In this document: positions 57,399 to 64,000 of the stretch, piece after piece | Position numbering within the stretch: the first letter of the stretch is position 1 | Layout: each line of letters begins with the position of its first letter | Assembly (NCBI GenBank): GCA_964017155.1 | Contig: OZ024857.1 | Span: 37,787,141 to 37,851,140 of the forward strand | Length of the DNA stretch: 64,000 nt | Reading direction: 5' to 3' | From: Oasisia sp. SBJ-2009 | Lineage: Eukaryota; Annelida; Polychaeta; Sabellida; Siboglinidae | Translations under genes and position numbers: made by a program | Notes under the pieces: generated by a model | Seen by the model: the letters and a program-made list of their open reading frames with translations, nothing else | Told to the model about the DNA's origin: nothing | The model's database searches: none

Positions 57399-60123
57399 CT
57401 GTCTTTGTCCTCTCTCTCTCTCCCTGTCAGTCTGTCTGCCTGTCTCTGTCTGTCAGTGTCCATCTGTCTATTTCTCCCCACCTGCCCGTTCGCCTGCCTC
57501 AGATTCTTAACTCTAACATCAGTCATAACGGAGAAAGTTAAAGTTGAATATGTTGGTAATGGTGTTTTATCTGTTTTATTTGACCAGGCAGGTTGTTGGA
57601 GGCGGAAGGAAATGACCGGTCCAGTCTAGATCTGCCAGGCTCTCAGCTGCAACTGCTTCAAGATGCTGCCTATTACAGTCAGTGCCCTTTGTAGTCGGAT
57701 TTCTTATCAAATACTGGAAACATACATTAGTTGGAAGTAACAGAATATTATAGGCAAGTCTCTACAAAATGTGACATATAACTATTTTGTTCTTTTAGCC
57801 ATATTTACTGTGGCTACGTATTGGCCATAACTTTCTTGCTGATGTACGTGCTCAGATTTCTTTAAATTAAAGCAATGATGTCAGCTGGCTAGAAATAACT
57901 TTAAAATAACCAAAATTATATTTCAGTTATTATTAGAAGAAAAAAATTTGACATCATCTTGCTCTTGATGTTTTTAGGATTCATTACATGAAATATAATT
58001 CTAATACAACTTTTGTAGTAAATGTGTATAGTAATATCATGACATTGATAACTGACATGTTTTTTCCATGTCATATAATAATTTAACTTGATAAAATGAT
58101 AGCCAGAAAACTTGTGTATTTCTAATGTGACTATGTCTGTTTCTCTAACTGACTTAATTAATTAACCAGTCATTTGTAACAGGAAGTCTGCTGTGTTGAA
58201 CGTGGGAATGTTGAAAGGGCATTGTGGGTAATGTGGCCTTGTGTTTCAAGCTCTTTTCGAAACTGGATGTTTTGTTTACCAACTGAACAATAAGCTCAGT
58301 GGAAATTTCCAAATTGCTAACATCGTTAAGAACTTAATAAAGTAACTAAGTACAATTTTACAGGCATAATACCTTCTAATCTATTAGTCCTGTGAACATA
58401 GCGTTAAATAAAAAACTCAGGAGCAGACACCTTCTTTTTTTTAATATTTACTCAAGCGTGACATGAACTTTGACCTGTGTCTGCCTCAGGTGGAGATGCC
58501 CCCCTTGTCCTGTTGCTCTTCAACGCCGGACCGCTGGACGTGACTTGGGCAAAGGAGAGCTCTGAGGTGGACGCTATCGTCGCCTGTTTCTTCCCCGCAC
58601 AGGCCACTGGTCAAGCCCTCCATGACATGGTCACTGCGGCCAGCCCCGACGCGGTCCCAGCCGGCCGTCTGCCTGTCACATGGCCTGCCCAGCTGCATCA
58701 AGTGGGTGGTCAGGGCAAGTCAAGCCAGAGATTGTATAGAAATTAAGTTAACATTTTCCCATTAGATGGTTTACATTTGTGGCGCCAGACTGCTAGGGCT
58801 ACTTCACAGAAAAAAGTAATACATTTGTTTCAAGATTCCTTTTGTACGATAAATTTTTTATCAATTTAATTTTCACAAATAATGATGTGTGAAACTCTTA
58901 AATTTGTATTATTTCTTTATATCAAAGTCTGCTTCATGCTTCATACTACATAATTTTTCAGTATCCGGTAATTTGTAATTTTTATTGGCATTATAAATAA
59001 TTGACCTAAGACAGTGATGAATATGTGAAATGGTAGTAGTTGTACTATAGCTGAATACTTTCCAGAGAAGCCCGGATAGTGTAGGCCGGTCTGCCAGGAG
59101 TTGAACTAATGACATGCAGTGCAGTTAGACCTGGACTGCACTATGCAAGTACATACAATCAATCCTTAAAGGGGGGTGCCAGCTCCTGTACCCAGAATTG
59201 ACCAAGCACTAATTTGTAACGGAAAGTCTGCTGTCGAGAACATGGGAAGTTAAACATCAAAGGGTACTGCAGGTAACTCAGCTCACCTCGGCATTATTGC
59301 CAATCAATGTTGTTTTGAAACTGGACGTTTTGTTTATCTTTTGAACGTTTTTGTTTACCATTTAGCGGAATTTTTCATATTGCGAACATTGTTCCAGGCT
59401 TAATGAATCAACTAAATAAAATTGATTGTCAGTAAACCTTCAACATACATGCTGTAGTCATAACAACATAATACTAAATAAAAATAAAACCTACAAATGG
59501 ACACCCTCACTCTAACTCTGCCTGTTTCAGGTGCCACCAATCACCAACTATGACATGGATGGTCACACCTACCGCTATTACCACGGGGACCCTCTCTACC
59601 CATTCGGCTACGGACTGTCTTATTCCCAGTTTCATTACACCAGCCTCACTGTGAAACCTGCCCACATTGCACCAGGGCAGAACGTAAGCGTGACAGTCGG
59701 AGTGACCAACACTGGACCGTTCGATGCTGATGAGGTGAGAGTGCTCGGATATTTGTAATGGACATGTAAAGAATGTAAATAGTTAGAAACAAATGTACAG
59801 TTATAGAAGTGTTTGATATTATTAACCATAATGTTATTGGGAAAATTAGCACATCATGAGTTAGAGGAAACATGATACATGACATTATATAAAAATTACG
59901 TAACAACCAGTAACATTTAATGAAACAATATCCATCCTTAACAACATAACATGTATGTGTTCCATAAGGATAACTTTTAGGACCTTTACTCTTTCTTATT
60001 TATATAAATGATCTGACTACAATATCTGACACTACATATGCGTACTATTAATCTGACTATTATATTTGACATTATGCTTACTGTTATATTTGCTGATGAC
60101 ACAAGTATCTTTATACAAGGCAA

Positions 60124-60179
<56 letters not shown>

Positions 60180-61312
60180 GAAATGGTAATTGCTATGAAC
60201 TCGGAAATAAAAAATAAACATGCAGACGCAATGGACTCTAGATGTAAAGTACATTTCAGAACATGCTGACATTGTTCCATTTATCAGATGGGTGTCCTGT
60301 ATGTAGTTATTTAAACCAGCACGAGCCATGCAGAACTCTGTAGTTCGGCTGTGAGTTAAATATTTATATGACAAGTTCATTGGATCCAAATCTTAATACA
60401 TATCGGTACATTCAGAAATAACCAACAAAGATTCTTTTGATAGTATATATATCCATAATTAGTAAGACATAAGCACTATGAATTTTATACTTCATTGATA
60501 GTCAAACCATTTGTTGTCTTCTGATATTTAGGTGGTACAGATCTACATGTCTTGGACCAATGCCAGTGTGCCGGTACCTAAACTACAACTCTGTGGTTTC
60601 CAACGGCAACTACTCAAGGTCAATGTCACTGCAATCTTCAACTTTGTAGTCACGTCTGAACAGATGGCGGTGTGGATTAGTAATGCAGAGGGATTCCAAG
60701 TCGAACTAGGTAAACTGGACCATAAGAAAATAAAAACAATTCAATGTGATTTCTGTTATGGGCCACCACAAAACATTAATGTCTGATATTAGATGAATTA
60801 CAGAATTGATTTCATCTGGCGTCAGGTATTAATGAGGGTAGTGTCCTATATTTTACTGGTGACCTTAAAGTGACCTTATTTTCAAGGTGGCTTTAATTGA
60901 AGTCATCACAAAGCAAAGTTTTTCTGTATTTGCATCTGTATCTGTTTTTTATATACCAAATACCAATTCAGATATATGAGAATACAGTCTAACTGGGAAG
61001 CTGACTTGCCAATGGCAATTGTAACTTACTTTTTTAGCAGGAATCAATTATTAATATGGTGGACTTAATTAAACTGTCAGAATTTATGAGAAAGAATATT
61101 CACATATCATGTCCACGACTAAAGGATCTCACATTGTGTGCACCATCAAAACCACATCATTTGTATGTGCAAATTCTTACTATTCTTTCGTCTAATGTAG
61201 TACACTTGTGTTTCCAGGAGCAATGATCCTCTACGCAGGAGGACAGCAGCCATATCAACGCTCCACTGTCCACTCCAATGTACTCAAGACTTCATTTCTA
61301 ATCAAGAAATAA
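52341..61312 (+). CDS. Secreted GH3 beta-xylosidase/beta-glucosidase-like enzyme, complete, 11 exons
   Basis: Exons: 52341-52651, 53804-53960, 54134-54304, 54904-54995, 55584-56055, 56889-57105, 57588-57677, 58490-58701, 59531-59734, 60532-60709 and 61218-61312. They total 2199 nt (732 aa plus stop), all GT-AG and in phase. The N-terminus ([20 protein letters not shown]) is a likely signal peptide. Family marks include [66 protein letters not shown] and [26 protein letters not shown] carries the predicted nucleophile Asp. [14 protein letters not shown] carries the likely acid/base Glu. [12 protein letters not shown] starts the fibronectin-III-like tail, ending FLIKK. Length fits plant and fungal GH3 xylosidases (about 730-800 aa). 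Predicted to cleave beta-linked xylo- or gluco-oligosaccharides outside the cell or in the gut. The exact substrate cannot be read from sequence. Confidence 0.93.
55199..55406. repeat. (GGGTGGAT)n to (GGAT)n microsatellite
   Basis: About 13 copies of the 8-mer GGGTGGAT pass into about 26 GGAT units in GH3 intron 4. The Trp-Met-Asp-Gly and His-Pro-Ser-Ile open frames are artefacts. Confidence 0.97.
56165..56785. repeat. (AC)n microsatellite cluster in GH3 intron 5
   Basis: At least four long AC arrays (about 56376-56464, 56474-56542, 56552-56630, 56700-56783) are separated by ACATAAAACACACC linkers and a 65-bp unique block at 56634-56699. That unique block recurs at 58970-59034. Confidence 0.95.
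57190..57396. repeat. (CT)-rich then (AT)n tract in GH3 intron 6
   Basis: A pyrimidine-rich CTCTCTGTCTCCCATT repeat is followed by an AT array (57331-57396). It lies 190 bp before exon 7. Confidence 0.93.
58150..58440. repeat. Diverged intronic duplicate, copy 1
   Basis: Similar to 59205-59505: both have TTTGTAAC(A)GGAAGTCTGCTGT, GAAACTGGA(T/C)GTTTTGTTTA and AATACTAAATAAA-type tails. The copies lie just upstream of GH3 exons 8 and 9 respectively. Confidence 0.6.
59205..59505. repeat. Diverged intronic duplicate, copy 2
   Basis: Partner of 58150-58440. The duplication did not include exon 8, which has no counterpart here. Confidence 0.6.
60127..60176. repeat. (AT)n microsatellite in GH3 intron 9
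   Basis: About 25 AT units. Confidence 0.93.
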
Positions 61313-61935
61313 CTTCTTGCCAAATGAACTGATTACCACATTCCCGACATCAACATTCAGTTGAAGTCCAAAATGATATACTCTATCATTTATATCTCAA
61401 CATTCCAAAGCAACCAGTATTGGTTGACATTTAAGAAAGTTTATATTTAGTGCATAAGGTTTCAGTTGTAGCGGATTTAGTATTTCATTGAACATTTTAC
61501 ACAGAAGCTGATATGTGATATATTGACTGGCAATAACATCTGCCAAAAAGGTAGTGTGTTTAGACATTCCATTATATTTTCAGTGAAATTGTGGCTTGGA
61601 ATGTTTTGTAACAAAAATGTGAGGCATGTTTAGTAAATATCTGCCACAGTGTGTAGTGCACACGTACACACGTACACACATACATGTAATGACATAATTG
61701 TAAATATTGTTAATGAAGCTGAGCTCAATGGAGAATGTGTGCAAATATTTTATTTTATAAATATATATTGAATCCAATTGAATTAGTGGAGGTTATTTTT
61801 GATAAATAAGGTTATTCATGCACTGCAGATTAGATTCACATGTAAGATTTACTGTTCAATTATAATGCTTTGTTTTTAGCAAGTTTTGCACATTAAAGTG
61901 TTCACCAATTTACAGTCGCCTTGTTTTATTAAACC
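61313..61935 (+). other. Probable 3' UTR of the GH3 gene
   Basis: AT-rich sequence after the TAA. ATTAAA hexamers at about 61892 and 61928 are possible polyadenylation signals. No ORF or repeat family was seen. The true end is unknown. Confidence 0.35.
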
Positions 61936-62447
61936 CAACCATTTTACTGGCCATAAGTCATATAAAAATGCACAAGAAAATATATCTAATGCTATAGTGG
62001 TTCATAGTTGCAATATTTGTAGAGTAGTCTTACGTCTGTCTAGATTATCTGTTTAATCTGTAAATATCACAATTGACTTAACTACCAAAAGAAATTGCAT
62101 AAGTTGTTGCGTAGAATTCCGGTAACAATTAAGATGTTTTCTTACACATTTATTATTGTTAGATATTTACATAAATCATGTTATTGTTAGCCTGTAGATT
62201 TTTATGCATGTAATGTGATGACATTTAATGTCTTAAACACACACAGTAACACATGTTATAGGTGTGCTACAGATTTTTAACCCAATGCTGCACATGTAAC
62301 TGTTGTTTTACATGCACAACTGATTCATATGGCTCAAGTTATCTGTGTAAAAGTAACAAACATTTAAGTGTTTCATTCACTAATTAATCAGTTTTCATGG
62401 CTTCAACGCCTACACTACAGTTCAAGTGAAGTTGTCCTCAAAATCCA
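61936..62447. other. Convergent intergenic region
   Basis: AT-rich DNA between the GH3 gene (+) and the terminal minus-strand gene. It may contain the 3' UTRs of both. Nothing else is recognised. Confidence 0.4.
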
Positions 62448-63594
62448 TCATTTCAGTGATGATTTCCTGTCATTAAGTTTCTTCTGTGCTTTCTTCTTCA
62501 TCATGGCGAACCGTTTATCCGCACTCATCATGGAACTCTGGGACATTCGCCCCGTTGATGACGAACTCAAACTTTTCACCACCTTGGCTGGTTCGCCAGA
62601 CCGAGGCTTCGACGCTTCCAATTTTGTGCCAAATGAGCTGGTACTTTTTGGTGCCTCCAATCGAGAGAACGCACTCGTGCTGAATTTGCTCGTGTCCGAC
62701 TTTCCAGGCAGACTGGGTTTTACGGCATCCGCCTTGGCAGTCGAGACGAGAAATTTGCTTTCTCCCTTTGGGTGTTTCGTTGAGTCGCCGCTGAGTTTGC
62801 CACTGAGGTTGGCGGCTAGAGTCGCCATGCCTTGAAGACCTTTCATAGGCCGGGCTGCCGACTCCTTCAGTAGAGAGGACTGAAACAGACCGGGTATCCA
62901 TGGTAACACAAGTAAACTCACACTTTTCCATCACAATACACCAAACAGCCTATCTGTCATGTCACCTGTTGCCTAGCAACAAGATATGTCAAGTTATCAG
63001 AATGGATGCCAGAGCTCTGTAACACGCCACTGTACATTTTGCAAAAATTCGGACCCCAAAGTTTTTCTTTAGTTATTGTAGCTTCAGTCTTTCAGAATAT
63101 TTACACCAAGCCGACCTGTCTATGCTGGCACTGAAGATGGTCACTGCTTGTGTGCTTGTCATCCTCAGTTAGTCTTTTACATCCCAAATTGAGACATGCC
63201 TGACATTAACGTGATTCTCTAATCCATGAGGTACACACAGTCCCCAATGTTGACAGCCAGGTTTTGACATCAAATATCATGCCTGCTGTAACCATGCATT
63301 GAACCCGAGCCACCAGCGTTCAAGGTGGATGTGCCAACCACTACATTATCTAACCCCTCTTTATGACAAAGACAAGTTATACAAATAAAACCTGCTTGGG
63401 TTTTAAATCAGTGTATTTGTAGAGAACTTCATATAGTATACACAGCACTGCTAGTAGACAACCATACATACCTTGGTGGTGTCGACTCGGCGGAATGCCT
63501 GTTGCAAGGAGTGGTCTAGCTTTGTCTTGCTGGCCGGCACCGGGTCCTTCGTGAACTGGAAGGGCACTGGCTTTGTCTTGAGCGGTTTGTTCAC
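62448..63594 (-). CDS. 3' end of an unknown gene (Ser/Lys-rich C-terminus), partial
   Basis: Two exons join in phase 0. The first, 63594-63472, reads VNKPLKTKPVPFQFTKDPVP then SLQQAFRRVDTTK. The second, 62879-62448, reads SSLLKESAARPMKGLQGMA and ends KRFAMMKKKAQKKLNDRKSS then LK and stop. The acceptor CTGTTTCAG and donor AAG|GTATGT are good. The tail is basic and rich in Ser/Lys, typical of disordered or nuclear/cytoskeletal regions. KPVPFQF faintly recalls TPX2-type motifs, but that is only a resemblance. The 5' part lies beyond the window edge. Confidence 0.65.
63285..63360 (-). mobile_element. tRNA-like SINE head
   Basis: The minus strand has TGTAGTGGTTGGCAC (A box) and GGGTTCAATGC (B box), followed by ACAGCAGGCATGATAT as in the blocks at 32585 and 39425. 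It lies within the probable 3' gene. Confidence 0.6.
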
Positions 63595-63697
63595 CTAACA
63601 CATGTCGCAGGCATCAACAGCAGCACATATACAATATAAACTACCTACATTGTTCCCATTAGGGAATATATTGTTCATGGCTCCAAGATTTTGTAAG

Positions 63698-63875
63698 AAA
63701 TTCAATTACTTTGGAGCATAACTATCAAATGCACAATGTTTCAACCCAATAGTTATAGGTCTTGATCATGAACTAATGTTGTGTGATGGCTCAGGTCTCA
63801 TACGTGATCAAGACCTATAGATGATGGGTCAAAACATTGTACGTTTCAATAGTTATGCTCCAAAGTAAGTGAATG
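63698..63875. repeat. Palindromic MITE-like hairpin
   Basis: TTACTTTGGAGCATAACTAT at the left pairs with ATAGTTATGCTCCAAAGTAA at the right. A second inner pair is ATAGGTCTTGATCA with TGATCAAGACCTAT. A 178-bp near-complete inverted repeat flanked by TGTTCCCATT on both sides (63650 and 63889). Confidence 0.85.
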
Positions 63876-64000
63876 TCTTATCAAAATGTGTTCCCATTCT
63901 TTATTATTACTGTACTAACTTCAACAATTTTAGAACCAAAATTAACCTTAATCTCTCAACTGACAGTTCAGGGTTCTAACCATCAATTGGATCGCACTGA

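Overview
The window is nuclear DNA of an invertebrate animal, most likely a mollusc and perhaps a gastropod. It has spliced genes with GT-AG introns, very large microsatellites, non-LTR retrotransposon debris and tRNA-derived SINEs. It also carries a fibrinogen-related secreted protein, a GH3 beta-xylosidase-like enzyme, and YWTD and farnesoic-acid-methyltransferase-like domains, a mix I associate with mollusc genomes. No species is claimed. There is no prokaryotic gene organisation and no CRISPR array.

Layout. 1-2.3 kb holds diverged tandem repeats. 2.4-5.4 kb (+) holds four exons of an LDL-receptor class B (YWTD) protein, one with an in-frame TAG. 5.6-8.1 kb is a 2.5 kb run of CTG/CTA/CCACTA repeats. 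8.7-11.7 kb (+) encodes an FAMeT-like domain, a tandem copy of that exon with a stop, and a C-terminal galactose-binding-like exon. 12.7-15 kb is LINE debris and microsatellites. 16.8-28.5 kb (-) is a complete five-exon fibrinogen-related gene (464 codons plus stop). Its N-terminal exon encodes an 11/22-residue coiled-coil stalk with regularly spaced N-glycosylation sequons, and the last four exons encode the fibrinogen domain. Its introns hold a 1.4 kb hexanucleotide array, RTE and CR1/L2 fragments and a SINE. 28.8-44.5 kb is mostly mobile DNA: a small TIR element, LINE fragments, a 4.4 kb element with about 650-bp inverted repeats and a decayed gene whose pre-insertion site survives in a nearby duplicate, a Gypsy fragment, and an element within an element. 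46.9-50.5 kb (-) has a C2H2 plus Ulp1-like protease-like reading frame and SGNH-like exons. 52.3-61.3 kb (+) is a complete 11-exon secreted GH3 beta-xylosidase-like gene (732 aa) behind a palindromic GATA/TATA motif. 62.4-63.6 kb (-) is the 3' end of a gene that runs off the window.

The two complete genes look like independent secreted products, one a putative pattern-recognition lectin and one a putative digestive or glycan-processing enzyme; nothing suggests joint regulation. Exon boundaries were worked out by hand from splice sites, reading phase and family motifs. All family assignments are from recognition, not from a database search.
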